DNA of 64,000 nt, taken from NCBI GenBank assembly GCA_950295325.1, contig OX485809.1, positions 10,914,001-10,978,000 on the forward strand. Direction: 5' to 3'. The position numbers were made by a program, and so were the translations under genes. This DNA comes from Polytrichum commune (lineage: Eukaryota > Streptophyta > Polytrichopsida > Polytrichales > Polytrichaceae). Below, piece by piece: positions 48,906 through 62,069 of the stretch (position 1 is its first letter; each line of letters starts with the position of its first letter). The notes beneath the pieces were generated by a model that was not told the origin of the DNA, ran no database searches, and saw only the letters and a list, made by a program, of their open reading frames with translations.

Positions 48906-50381
48906 ATGTTTAGGAAGCCTAAAGGCTTGAAGCTTCACAAACACCCATATATATACTCAAACCCTTCATACAATAAGTTGAGGCAAACTAACTCTACTGG
49001 TGACAGACAAGACCATTCCATCCCCAACTTTCAACACAGCTTTTCTTGAATTAGCTTACATTGAGTGGATAAGAATTAGACATTTGAAATTTTAGGCCAG
49101 TTGTTTGGATCCAACTCTGTAGGGTTTCGTGTGCAGGGTTTACAATTACGAGTTTGAGGACTATGTGTCTCTAGCTGATTACTTACTTTCATTATGTCAT
49201 TGCATTCACCTCCATATTACCTTCCCAATAGAATCTGAGGCAAATCAACACTACTGGCGACAGATAAGGCCTTTCCATCCCCAATTTTATGTCACAGCTA
49301 TTCTCCAAGTACATTGAAGTTATAAGAATAGAGACATTTGAAATTTTAGTACAGTTGTTTGAATCCAATCTCTGCAGCCACCTGGGTTTCATGTGCAGGG
49401 TTTTAAGATTTTAGGGTTTAAGGTATATGTGTCTCCAGCTGATTACTTGTAGCTTCTCAAACTTTTCACAATGTCAATCCATTTACCTTCATCTTACTGC
49501 ACCCACCAGGGTTTTGTGTGCAGGGTTTCAGGTATACAAACATGGATACTTCAGCTGGTCCAATGGGACCATCAAAAAAGTGGGTCCAATCTCTCCTCCC
49601 ACCATGATGTGATTACATAACTTCAGAAGGAGTATGAGGGAATAAATGAATTCAAGTCGAAACACATCATCTACTTAGTGCATACCTCGATCTCGAGATA
49701 GTTGGAGAGGATGTTTGTGGCTATCAGGATGTTCCCAAACCAGGCGCCCACTTCCGGCAATGCAAGTCCGTGCCAAGAGAATCATGCCAATGCTTACTTA
49801 CAAACGACACACAAGGGATCCTGCCATCGCAAAGTAAACTTGCTAATTACATTCTTACCCAATATGGATAGTTGATTACATACACATCAAAATCGATAGT
49901 ACAGGTGTCTTAAATGGTTACTTTTTCCGACTAGCCCAGGTCTCCTTGGATATGAAACACGCTATTAGTATGAGATGGTTACCAAATCCAAATCAATGTC
50001 GTAGCCACTTTCCTCGTAATGCTCGGAGCTCTATGAATATTCTTCATTATCAAATTGAAGATTCCCATACGCATTAGAGGGTCATGTAGATCCCCCATTA
50101 TTTTGACTACTAAATCTAAAATGGTTAGCAGAATTTGAGTTGTACCCTCATCTCTTTTCAATACATGTTTTTTTGGTGTCCATTATTATTCCCATACCTA
50201 ATCACACACGATAGATAGATAGATAGATGTCCGTTTGAGATAAACAACCAAATTAAGCACGTCTATTTTATTGGTTCAAAATTTACAATTTTGAAGTCAT
50301 TGATTAAATTGATTCTATTGAAGTTAGGTTGATGTAGGCCACCATAGATTGTGCTTGAAGTTTAATTAAAACCCCAAACTA

Positions 50382-50525
50382 CACCAACCATGTGACTTGG
50401 TGCAGCCCACACTATCCACCAACGACCCACATTGGTTGTCTTACATCTAGGGATGGTAACACATGTTACATGACAAGTTTCAAAGACCACTCTAACTAAC
50501 ATGGCACACCAATTTTAATACCAAA
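50382..50525 (+). mobile_element. Family E MITE-like copy
   Basis: Starts after TA with CACCAACCATG and the mirrored CTTGGTGCAG, and shares with 48,720-48,905 the order CCCACACTATC, ACCCACATTGG/ACCCACACTAA, TTGTCTTAC, CATGACAAGT and CACACCAATTT. The right end is not defined. Confidence 0.45.
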
Positions 50526-50623
50526 CTAATCAACATACACAATGTAGCTAACCATGAAGATGAGTCACCACATAAAGCAACACATATCATATGGGTTTTG
50601 GGTGGAATTATGTGATACAACTA

Positions 50624-50998
50624 CACTAAATATTGTATGTAGTGTCACCAACTCCATCAGTCTTGATCAATACTAATTGTAAATTGCCCGTGTAGTGTCA
50701 CCAATACTGAATGCAAACCTAACATTATTTGTCATTCTTAGTTTAAAAAAAGGTTGGGCATTATAGATTTACAATGTTGCAACCAGTTTCACTTCCGAAT
50801 TGATTTGACCCAAATCTCAATCATCCACGACAACATTTCATTACATAAATGTTAGGATGCAAAATATGTCAAAATTTGCAAGTATTACAATTGTAAGTGG
50901 GGATGACAGTACTTGTACACTTATTCCTAAGGAGTATTGTTAGGAAAGTAACCGTATTGACATAAAATATCATATCACACTAAATACAATATTTAGTG
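50624..50998 (+). mobile_element. Family C MITE, TA-flanked
   Basis: The 375-base element begins CACTAAATATTG-TATGTAGTGTC and ends CACTAAATAC-AATATTTAGTG, with TA on both sides (50,622-50,623; 50,999-51,000). It is the sister copy of 42,129-42,488, in the same orientation. It does not encode protein. Confidence 0.75.
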
Positions 50999-51000
50999 TA

Positions 51001-54000
51001 GTTCTCACTTTTCTGGTGGAATGGACTAGTTGAGACTTGTAAACAACCTGAGGACGACAACAACAACAAAAAGGTTATTTCATTTCAGTGTTCAATCCAT
51101 TTAAGTGAGTAACTAAACAAACAGGATGGCAGTGGAGAGGTACCCAAATCCGAACGGAGGGATTGGCGGTTTGATATTTGCCTGTGAAATCCTCTCCCTG
51201 CTTGACGAAAAAATCAAGACCCCACCCACAACAAGGAAGTCATTAAACCCCATCATGCACCAAGGGGATCTTTGAGCAAGGTAGGGTCAAAAGGCTCAAA
51301 TTCGCATCAAATTGCCCGATGTTGTATATTATTATTATTATTATTATTATTAAGAGGCTTGCATATTAAGGTGCACCTTAAGTTGAGGCATTACATATAT
51401 ACTTTAGATGTACTGATATTTATTTAATAATTTGTACTAAAACTAGACTTGTGCCATCTAGCCCCATTGCATCCGTGCATATGAATTAATATTGCAGGTT
51501 AACCCAACCCTATACAATCATGCAAGCATAAGCCAATGCCAACATGATTCCCGTGCTTGTGCATACTTGCCTTTTGCCCATGCCCATGCCCATGCCCCCA
51601 AGGGAGGGGGGGTGAATGACTTATCAAACATTACCAAACAACATGCAGCCAAAGATATTGTGTGCTTCATTCATAAGGCCCAAAAAAATTAAATCTTCTT
51701 AGAGGTTAATTATTTTCTAAAATATAGAACTAAAAATTAAAATAAATGAGTCGTTATGGATGTTATGGCCATTTCTATTGTTTTAAATACAATTAATGCT
51801 TCACAATAAAGAATGTTGCTATGCATCTTGTACTACAACATGTATGATGGCATAAAATCAGATACTATGTGAGTACAAGCAAGTGGAGAAGTTGGCATCT
51901 CAATCCGATGGAGCAAGGTTGGCTTGGGGTGATCAGGTGGACGCATTTTCAACTTGTCATTACGTCCCTGTGTTTATTAAACACACGTTCAAACCTACAG
52001 TTGGGAGGGATAATTTTATGGTGGGGGTTCCTGAACGTGCTTCAAAGTTGTGGGCCATCCTTAGAGCATGGCGTGAATTACTAACGGCACTTCAACTTGT
52101 AGAATAAGACCTAAAAGTCCTTGAGGAGCCCCGCCATTGTTGGGTCTCAACATGCGATTATGTCAGTGGCTAGTTTGACAAATGTATGGAGGTGTTCTCC
52201 AAGTTATGGGAGTTGTTGAGGACCCATGTTTGAGCGTTTGAGGACACAACCTTTGAAGGGTTTCAACTACTTAAAATTTTGACAGTGGCATGGTGCATTG
52301 GGTCACTAATTAAGGGAAATGAAATTTGAGGTTGTCATGTTTTTGTCCCTAATGCAATATGTAAGGTTTCCTTTTTAAACTCAACAATCATTGGGCTCTT
52401 CAGTGAAGCAACTAGCATGTGAAAATTGTGTGTATAAACTCTATGTGTACATTTAAAATAAATAAATCAATCAAATTGTGGGGCAATCTTCATGTGTTTT
52501 AAATGTTGCAGTTTTAATGCCAAACATTCCAAGTCCGAAAATAAAACCAGATCCAAAACTGAAGACTTTGTTTTATGTTGGAATTTAATTGCACATGAAT
52601 GGTTATATATATATATATATATGTCTTATTGAAGGTTTTGTATGCATGAGTTTGCATGATTTTGCCTAAATATGTATGAGGTTGTCTGGGATTTAATTTA
52701 TCCCTTACACATTATTATTCTTTATATAAAATAGATGTTGTATAAAACATTATTGACTTCTCTCAATTTTAAGTTGTGGTATGGTCTTCTAAAACATCAT
52801 TAATTACAAAATTAGGTTATGTGATTGTTTATTTAATGTCTCCTCTACATCAAAATACCCCTAGAATAACATCCCTCGGTCACACGGGGCATACAAACCA
52901 ATGTTGGGCATGTATTCAAATTCGCACCAAATCCATGGTGGTTATCAAGGTGGTCCTTTCGATTTATAACTCTGGTTCTCAATCTTTCAAATAACTGGAC
53001 TTGTTTCATAATTGTGGTTCTCATAAAATCAAAATCCAATCAAGTAACTTTTAAAAAAATTGCCATTTCTTTGTCAATTCTTTTCATTTTATTTAAATCT
53101 CAATTAAATTTTCCTACTTTGTGTTATTGTCCACGTCATGTGGCCACCTTCCTCCAGTTTTCCACTATACTCACCTTTTGCAATTGTGCTAGCCCCATTT
53201 TTTTCATATTGTTTTAATGTTCTTTTGTCTCATGTTTCTTTGAGCGCGGGGGGGGGGGGGATCAACATTGTTTTGGAGAAAGCTACATTGATTATAACAA
53301 TTAGTGAGGGAGGGCTAATAACACATGTGAGAAATTCATGAAGGTACACTAAATTTCTTGACACTATGAATTGAGTGCCACCAAGAGATCTAGGAAGCAT
53401 TGACCATCCCATCACTACTCACTGAATATACTATTCATAGCAGCACTCTAACCTCCCTAATAGCATGCCTGTGGCAACCAAAGTGCACATGATATTAAGG
53501 AGGTATGAAGTTTTAACATGGATGCATGATAATAGAGAATTAGTGTAGTGTGTGGCATTATGGATTACCACAAAGTCAACATTGCAATATTGACAAAGGA
53601 GACAACATGATGCGTGCAAATGTGTGCTTTGAATTCTTTAATGGATTATTTTAATGTCAAAACCCATGATATATGAGAGAGAAATGCGACAACAAGGAGG
53701 GAGATTTAGACTGAGTACATCCGTTTTCTAGGATTTGGGGATATAAGAGAGGTAGTGACATTACAATGGGTAACCTTACAGAGGTTAGGGTGTATCATTG
53801 AAAGTATCATCCTATTCATCTTGGCACTATTCACTAACAAGCATGTATTTGCATGTTATTTCTTATTACTCTTCAAGCACCTTAGAACATGCACCAATTT
53901 TCTTGAAATGTGTGATAAATGAGCACGTACTCATGAATTTAGTATCACTCAGTAAAATTTCCCCTCCCTTGCTAATTTTGACTTAACAAAATAGTGTGTG

Positions 54001-55900
54001 TTTTCCGGGTATTGATGCCACATGCACTAATTAGGATAATCGGTTTAGAGAGCATGAAACTGGAGCATTTCGTGGCGCATGTCATGGCTTGAAGTTGTTG
54101 TATGCCCTTAACACCATGGCCACGATCAAAACCATTCAACTCATACATAGTTACACTTGAAGATGCATTCTTCCAAAGTAAACTTCACCGACGTTGTTGG
54201 TCCCCTCACATAGGATCAAGAAATGGAAATTGGGTCCTAGTAAGCTCCCCTATAAATTTAGAAAGAGTAAGCGTACTTGGTAAAAATCCATATCTATTCA
54301 ACCTCCAAAAGTTCATGATGATGTTGCCTTTCTTAGTAAAGAAAGACCTAAATTGGGTTCTCATTTGGTTGCGTGGACATTAAGTCCACAAGAAATATTC
54401 CACATGGTATCATTAAGTATGCATGTGACACGGCTAATGATGTCCATTCTTTTAGAACTTTAGTAGCAACTTGCATGTTGCACATGCTTCAACATCAAAC
54501 CACCCAATGCTATTGTACTTATAATTGAGAGCATGGCACATGAGTAAATTTGCATCGTCCATGCAATAGAAATGAGAACATGATCTTATTTTGTGACATT
54601 TAATTGCCGGACAACTTCACAATTGTCCATGACATTGTTTAACCAATATAATAGGTTCCCAAACTCCTAGTAAGTCTTGTCCCAAACCCCTTACACCAAG
54701 ACATAGTTATATAATTTATAGATAGCAAGTGACTAGAAGGGTACTAGGGAAAAGTATCCATTTCTTCAACATAAGGACGTGTACTTGTGACAATATGTAC
54801 AAACTTACTATCACATTAGCTCGAATTGGGGTGATGCTCACCAGACAAGACAACTCGTGATCCAATTCCATTGATCAATATTGTGTGTGGAGTTGGAAGT
54901 GTACATAATAGGCTCATAATTTGCCACAATGCGATCACCTAACATTGAAGTATATTTGCATTGGAAAGAGACAACGAAGAACATGGTTGCAAAATGATTA
55001 GTCTCCATACTTGGAACATGTGTGATAGTCACGGAGGAACAATAGATAATTGACGAAGGTACATGCAGCTACAACCAAGTGGAAAGCGTCCCTCATTCAC
55101 ATTAACAAAAGAGGTTGGCATGGTCCCTCTGTCTCTCCCTTTCTAGTTCTTGATCAAGGCCATGATATTAAACACTTTGTAATTATAAACTTTCACATTA
55201 GTCAACTAAAAATTGTTTTCTTTACAAATAGATGACAATATAATCAAGAGATCCTACATATACATACATGGAAAACGATCATACTTTCCATACCATATAT
55301 GTAACGAGGATGTAGATGAACGGTGCAACGTAACCATGATTACAACTGTGAATCACGTCTGTAACTCATGATAAAAAATAGGGTTTGGAAAAACTTACCA
55401 TAGGTAAGAACTCCAATATAAACCCCTAACCCTAAAAGAAGCCTCCTTTTCTTACCATTCATGCAAGCGCAAGGTGAGGTGACTTTGTGCATACTCACTA
55501 GAATAGTTGATACGTGTGGAAAGTGAGAGAAACTAGGACGAATCACCAAGAGGAGTAATCTACTTGGAGTAACCTAGTCATGGCCAAGGATCAGGTTTGA
55601 ACACCCATATGTCATTTTGCAATGAGTGTTATAATTTGAAATACTGCAATGCATTTGATGTTGTTTATATGTGTGCGACATGGATAACAACTGGGTCATG
55701 TTGTTATTTACCTCGTGTACGTAACTAATCCTCAAATGTTTGTTGGTTGGTTGCATGGGCACATGTGAGGCAGACCCTTCACACTCTCAATACGAGGATG
55801 TATTATGATTATGACATTTAAAGCATTTCTATGGGTTGATGTTACTAGGAACTTTTCCTTTGTAAGCACTCCATACATGTGGTGGAGTAGATATGTGTAC
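51001..55900. other. Gene-poor spacer with microsatellites
   Basis: No gene recognised. Holds (TTA)n at 51,328-51,354, a CCCATG run near 51,578-51,595, (AT)n at 52,603-52,622 and a 13-base poly-G at 53,248-53,260. Near 54,885 a GAGTTGGAAGTGTACATAAT segment resembles one edge of family G. An isolated open stretch at 51,876-52,107 is listed separately. Confidence 0.45.
51876..52107 (+). pseudogene. Possible protein-coding remnant, unknown family
   Basis: This frame reads VEKLASQSDGARLAWGDQ, then YVPVFIKHTFKPTVG, then RASKLWAILRAWRELL before a stop. Its composition is more coding-like than that of neighbouring frames. I do not recognise the family. No splice partners or start were found, so it may be a captured or decayed exon, or chance. 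Confidence 0.2.
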
Positions 55901-58519
55901 TTTGTAGTGAAGCAAGAAGATAGGTGATTAAATCTCAAAGGTATGGGGCAGTCAAACTTAAACATTTGTTGTTGGCTACCATGTTATTACGGAAACCCTA
56001 AGTAAGGTACATAGTCTTGCAAAGCAAAGTGAGTTATAACACAAAATATCCAGGTTATATAACACATAGATAAGCATGATTGCAAACAACTACACTATGC
56101 AAAATGCTATTGTGTTACCAAGTAGTAAGACGCCATGAAAATAGAAAGAGTCTTGTGGAAATTCCCACCCACCCACCCTTGTATTGCAATGAAAAAGTTA
56201 TTGAAGGGTTTGGCCTCTGAAAAGAGAAAGTTCAAACTTTGTAAAAGTTTTGAAAAGTTAGCTATATATATGTATGTATGTATGGATGGATGGATGGATG
56301 GATGGCTGGATATATGTGTATATGTGCACGTGTGTGTGTATGTATTTAGTTTGGATTGTTTCATACATACACATTGTTGTATTTATGAGCAAAACATTTG
56401 AGTATATATCCTCAACATGTTTTTTTGCATGTCTAAGCCCTCGTAGCATACAATTTTAAGTACATGTGAAATGGTTGATAATCATATTGTGTACTTGATG
56501 TTGGCTATACTAGTAGACTTGATACATACCTATGAAGTATACGGAAAAGGTGAGGACCATACTTCAAGCCCATACTTATAAACCTTGAAAAAACTTGAGA
56601 AAGGAGCCATGTGGAGGCAACCAATAAGGGCATACTTGATTTGATCCATCCAAATCCTTAATCTGGAAGAGATATGGCCTTTTGGTTCCTAAGTAAGGGG
56701 ATTAGGGTTAGTGAAACCGTTAACCTTTATTTACCTTTAAACAATGAGCAGTAACCCATTCTTGGTGGTAAGTGCTATCACAGGTCTACAAAGTTGTGCA
56801 CTGGTGTTGTGAAATTGTCAAGACTACATGTGTGATGGCGATAGTTAAGGTGCAAAGAGTTTTTACTTCCATATGTAGAGCAAAATTATAGATATTGGAT
56901 ATAGTAAAAACATGTTTCCTTCCTACTTTCAAAGTTAAATTCTATGTATGTATACATGTGACATCTATAACATGTGTAATACTGATGCGAACACCTGATG
57001 TACAAAACTCAACTCATTTTGTGATTTTGGTTGGATGGGCACAAATGAGGTAGTTCCTTCAGGGATGTAATCATAAGAGCTTGTTGTTAGGAGGAAGGAG
57101 GTTATGCATATGTTGTGTGGTGTCCAACATTATGCTAAACTAGTAGAGAGGACTTTGCCTTGATGGGAATATGTAGACTTCATACCTTCGCCATTTCCTT
57201 GAGATTTTTGGCAAATAGGAAGTTTTTCAGTCTACACAAAGTAGACTAATCATGTTTGTATGTTGCTTACATGAGCAAGTGATGCCCAAACCACAAAACA
57301 ATCTAATGGTGACAGTTGGTATTTGTTGCTACAACAAAGGACAAACAACTCGCATGGCATGGCGAGTTCTAAACAAACCTTAAACTCTCTTTTTGTGCAT
57401 TGGGACATACACATTGCTTAGACACGTTTCAATTATGAAGCACATTACATTACACAAAAATTGTGCAAGAAAGTAGTGCCTTGTAAGAGGGTGACCCCAC
57501 CAACCCTCCTAGGGATCTCTCTTTGAAGATATTAATGTCATGCATAGGGTCACAATAATCTATCCAAAGAATGTAATAAGTAAAGAGGCTTGCTCTAATG
57601 AAGCAAACGAGACAATGCCAATTGAAGTACTACATATCTACACTAATATGTGCAATTAGGCCTCCCCACGCTAGTATATCAACATTCCACACTTTTCTGG
57701 ATATTTATTACTACAATAACAAAATACAATATTTCTTCTTTTATTGTGGTTGTCATATATATAAATTACAAGCTTTAAATTTTCATGGTATAATTTTGAG
57801 CCAAGGTAATCTTCATGATTAAATAGGCAACATATTTACAAAAGCAACCTAATTGCATATTACTATACATGTAGAGAGAATCCACATTTTCCTAAGTTGT
57901 AATTGTTGTTGGTTGAGGATGAAGTCAAGAATCCTTACTTTGGTTGCTTTGGCACCTGGCAATCATTAAACCTTTATGCTAATAAGGTGCCGTAGGTAGA
58001 TAGCTAGTTTGGCACACATGTCAAAAGTTGGTACATCACTTAATAATTTGAAATATCTGACATTTTTTAATGAATTTCTTGTTATCAATTATGGTTTGTT
58101 CACCAATACCTTAGCAGTAGGTAGTAGGTGTTCACAATGCACATTGAATTGGTTGTAAGTGGGAATAGTGTTCACACTCCACATGGGCTTCATCCTCCCC
58201 TTTATACAAGTAGAGTAAGGGTGGTGTTCACATGTCATGTGGGCTTCATCTCTCTTAGAAGAAGTGATTTACCAACTTATCTTAATAAGACACGATTCCA
58301 AATGAGTGCAACTTCTATGTTGAAACTATTTTTTAGTATTACAAACATTTAGGTCTAAGAAAACGTTGTGTATATGGACCAAGTTCTTAATACACATCCT
58401 TGCAATTTCATGATAACCCATATTCCTTGCGATGACTTAAGATGACCTTGCACATAATGTGAGCCCCTTCTCCACCTAACATCCAAAAGCCAACTATAAG
58501 CACTACATAATCACGTGTA
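55901..58519. other. Gene-poor spacer
   Basis: No coding region recognised. A (GTAT)n(GGAT)n microsatellite lies at 56,268-56,310. Segments at about 55,738 (GTTGGTTGCATGGGCACATG) and 57,030 (GGTTGGATGGGCACAAATGA) share sequence and suggest a diverged duplication. Confidence 0.4.
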
Positions 58520-58692
58520 CAGTCTAACCTCGTTAATATGATACTAGTTTATACGACACCCTTGATATTATGACACATTTTTGCGAGATTAAACTTTTTA
58601 GTTCAAAACTCCCTCTTTTATACGACTACAACACTCGATAATGCGACATTTAGAATCTTTGTTTTGTCATATTAAAGAGGTAGTTAATGCTA
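58520..58692. mobile_element. pogo/Emigrant-like MITE
   Basis: After TA (58,518-58,519) the sequence begins CAGTCTAACCTCGTTAATAT and continues GTTTATACGAC. This resembles the CAGTNNAACCTC ends known for pogo/Tigger elements and the plant MITE Emigrant. The right end (GTCATATTAAAGAGGTAGTT) is an imperfect inverse of the left. A related, more decayed segment is at about 61,285-61,400. There is no transposase. Confidence 0.55.
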
Positions 58693-59079
58693 AAATTCCT
58701 TTCATCTATGTTATGTACATCTAAAATACATCCATTTTCACTTTGGAACTACTTGGGAACTTCACTTGTCATTGGGAACTTAATGATATTTAGGGTTACT
58801 GGTGTAGAATGGCCATGGTTAGGGTTAGAGTGACATCATGCCTAGTATGTTGCCTTGTACACGGGTGATAGAATATCATTAATATCTTGATGCTAAACAT
58901 CATGCATCATTTTTTCTAGTTTCTTTAAAAAAATAAACTCTTCATATTTTGGTGTTAATGAAATTATTGTTTTCAAAAGTTAGTAGGGAATTTAGATAAG
59001 ATGATAGTTGCTAACTTGGGTAGGCAACACCGAAGATCTTTGGACTCCTATTTCAAGAGTTCTTGAGAATATTTGTGTG

Positions 59080-60500
59080 GAGCCGTCCTAGCTCACATTG
59101 CACACAAGAGAGCGAGACCAATGTGGAGCCAGGAGCGAGACCAACTATCAAAGTGGGAGTAGCACCGCACCAGCACCGCACCGGCAAGGGGGGCATAGAG
59201 CCTCATTACACACAAGACATGAGAGTAGACAAAGGTGAAGCCGAGAGCAAGACCAAGGATCGGAGCGGGAGGAGCACCGCATTGGCAGCGGGGCCCGAAG
59301 CCTAAGCGAGCGACACCAAGTTGGGACCAAGGCCAAGTTGAGCGCAAGAGGACTGAGGGCCGGTTAGGAAGATAAGAAGCTTGGAAGCCTGAGAACGAAG
59401 GGACTAGGAACCGGCAAAGCCAACTTGAAGCCACGTGTGAGAGGACTACAAGGCGGCGACCCACGGGAACACATAAACCAATTAGTAAACAAACTAAGTA
59501 GTAAATAAACTTAGGTGAACATAGGTAGATGAAAGACATATAATCGGGGATGATCACCCGATTTATGGATTTAACCTCCGCAACCACCTCGGATGAAAAT
59601 AATCGAATGAGATATTGTAAGGCACATCCAACGATCCCAACACATCTAGACATGTGGTTCAAACCAACCACATGTCTCTCAAGGCTACATATAAATAAAC
59701 CACGTGTCTATTACAAAAATAGATCAACTGAACTCTTTTAAGGTTGTTAGAACATTTAGAATCTAAATTAAGAAATTGGAATATTTGGTAATAGGGAAAA
59801 GAGGCACAACCGCCGCATTAAGAATTCCTAGATATCGGAACCTACATAAAAGCGCACTTGAGGCCCCTAAGATACCTCGTATTTAAACACGAACAAATCC
59901 ACATGAGTGTCGAGACAACTACCATAAACAAATTCACAAAGACCCTTTTGAATTAACTCTTGAGAGCTTTTAAAGCTAGAGGAGAAACCTTTGGGAGACC
60001 AAAGGACTCGTAAACCTCATGCAAACTGGGATACTAAGCCGCGGAAGGACAAGAACAACTCCAGGCCTAGAAAAGGGCTAACGAAAGTGAAATCCAAAGG
60101 GAATTAAAAGAGACTTTTTGAATCCATAAGATTTTGGAAATTGGACGAAACTTGAGAAAACATACAAAGGTTACCAAAAACCAATTCATAAGAAATCTAC
60201 ATGGACTCTAAAAGAAACTTGAAGAACACCCAGACAAACGGAAGGGTCAAACAAGTGTGGTAAGGTAAGAAAATCAAACAAAAGATTGACAGATGGAATT
60301 TCCACAAATACAAAAGAAACACCAAAAATGACAATTTAACTTCAACAAATTCCTAACACTTGGAAGTTCAAAAGAAGGGTATCTACACATAAAGTTACTC
60401 GAGCACCTGCCGACTGACGGGAGAAGCATGAATCGGTAGACACAAATTCATTAAAGGAAAGACGAAGGAGGGGACGCCAAGGGGCCTACATCAACACCAC
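59080..60500 (+). repeat. GC-rich unclassified repeat, possibly retroelement-derived
   Basis: The segment is markedly richer in G and C than its surroundings. It opens with two imperfect units about 113 bases apart (CACACAAGAGAGCGAGACC near 59,099; CACACAAGACATGAGAGTAG near 59,207), each leading to GGAGCACCGCA/GTAGCACCGCAC. A TATA-like CTACATATAAATAAACC follows near 59,683, and the downstream plus strand is purine-rich with no long frame. An old LTR retroelement is possible, but no LTR pair, primer site or polymerase motif was found. Confidence 0.3.
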
Positions 60501-61284
60501 CATGCAATCAAACTCAAACTAAAATCTCACTTCATCATACCTCTCACATCAATCTAAGGGGATTGTGGGATAATTAAGAAAGACATGTAGATAGTACGGA
60601 ACATAAACCATATGTAATATTAGTGCATACACATGAATGACAAAGAATGTTGATCAAATACTTTGATATAAAATTTCGTGAAATCGGTATGGAGACGTAC
60701 TTGATGAATGATGAAATAAATAAATTCCTGTAATCAAGTGTCATTCATCAACTGAGTAGATTTGCATTAGCCAGGGAGTATGCTTGAATTACACAAGGAC
60801 TTTGATACTCTTAACTACACACTCTTGGAACTTTGGAAGGAATAAAAGTGATTACAAGTCATTCAAACCATGAAAGATATAGGAGTGATTCTACGTGATG
60901 TTGGATATAGGAATAAATCCCACTCCAAAACACTCAACCTTGACATTAGGATTTAGGGGAACATAAACCTAGAAACCTAGGACATCTACTCCTTGAGGAT
61001 CCATGAGAGCTAGGAAAAATGACATTATACATAACTAAGTATCAATAATAGTATACATGTGACCACCTTTGTAGAATTGGAAATCTTTAACAGTCTAATT
61101 TTGGTGGGAGTGATGTGCGTATAAACCGGTCAGCAACGGGTTACACCGTCTAAGGATGAAGGTTGAAGGTGACCTTGACAATTTGTATTGGTTTGGAGTT
61201 ATAAGTTATTATTTCATAATATCTATATTTTAAACTCGTTGTATATATATTTTTAAGTTCATATTACTTATGTTTTTGTATTCC
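60501..61284. other. Spacer, no gene seen
   Basis: AT-rich sequence without recognised genes or clear repeats, between the GC-rich repeat block and the decayed pogo-like segment. Confidence 0.45.
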
Positions 61285-61400
61285 CTCAATAATATGACAA
61301 CTTTACGCCATTTGTCATGATTATGAGAAGACGACACCTCGATAAGATGACTTTTTGTGCTTCCCAAACATGTCATACTAAAGATGGAGAACAATCCACT
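61285..61400. mobile_element. Decayed pogo-like MITE copy
   Basis: TCCCTCAATAATATGAC on the left and GTCATACTAAAGATGGAG on the right are imperfect inverse copies. The inner ACACCTCGATAAGATGAC parallels the ACTCGATAATGCGAC of the copy at 58,520-58,692. The terminal CAGT bases are no longer recognisable. Confidence 0.4.
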
Positions 61401-61455
61401 ATATTTCCAAAATAATCTGACATGTGTTTTAAGACTTCTTTTGTGGCAGACAAGC

Positions 61456-61760
61456 TATTTGGTATGCGGGTGATGTTTGGTTATCTTTCTTAATCAGATA
61501 CCTGTAATTGATGGGTGGGTGGTTATGTGACGATCAAACAATGCCATCAAGACACATGTTTAAAAGAGATTACACTACGTCTTCAATTTAACTGGTCTTT
61601 CAAACACAACAATGAACATGGTTCGGAGGACCTAGCAGTATTCAACTAAGGAACCAACAAACGTGCACTTCTTGATATCCCTAACTATTTCATGGGAGTT
61701 ATGATTCTCAATCCAAATGTTATTGAGGTCTCGTCATAGAGTTTTCTAATTCAACATAAA
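61456..61760 (+). mobile_element. Family H repeat copy
   Basis: Begins GGTATGCGGGTGATGTTTGG then TTATCTTTCTTAATCAG, and contains GACACATGTTTAAAAGAGAT, ACTACGTCTTCAATTTAACT and GTGCACTTCTTG. It is collinear with the copies at 15,483 and 37,170, with substitutions and indels. Confidence 0.55.
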
Positions 61761-62069
61761 TTGGAAGACGTAAACCAAAGATCGTCCGCCTACCTACCTT
61801 AGAGTGATAAGAAATTTACAATCCCACAATTGCAATCCACTTGTTAACAATAGTTTTCGGCAGCTTGCACTATTTCCTGCAAGCTTGACTGTACTGGCAC
61901 TTCTAATGTCGAAGACTTCAGAAACCAAGGCTCTTCTTGATTGTTTTTGGTACTAGAACCCTACAGTTGAATCACAACTGTTACTGAGGAGATGCCTCAC
62001 TTTGTTAGTTAAGCTATTTCACATGTATCGAAGTTCAAGTTTGTATAGATGAACTATATATATATATAT

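Noticed and set aside
59093-59671. 192-codon minus-strand open frame
   Set aside because: It lies over the GC-rich repetitive block; the translation is a low-complexity Leu/Ser/Arg/Cys mix with no domain, and its length is explained by composition.
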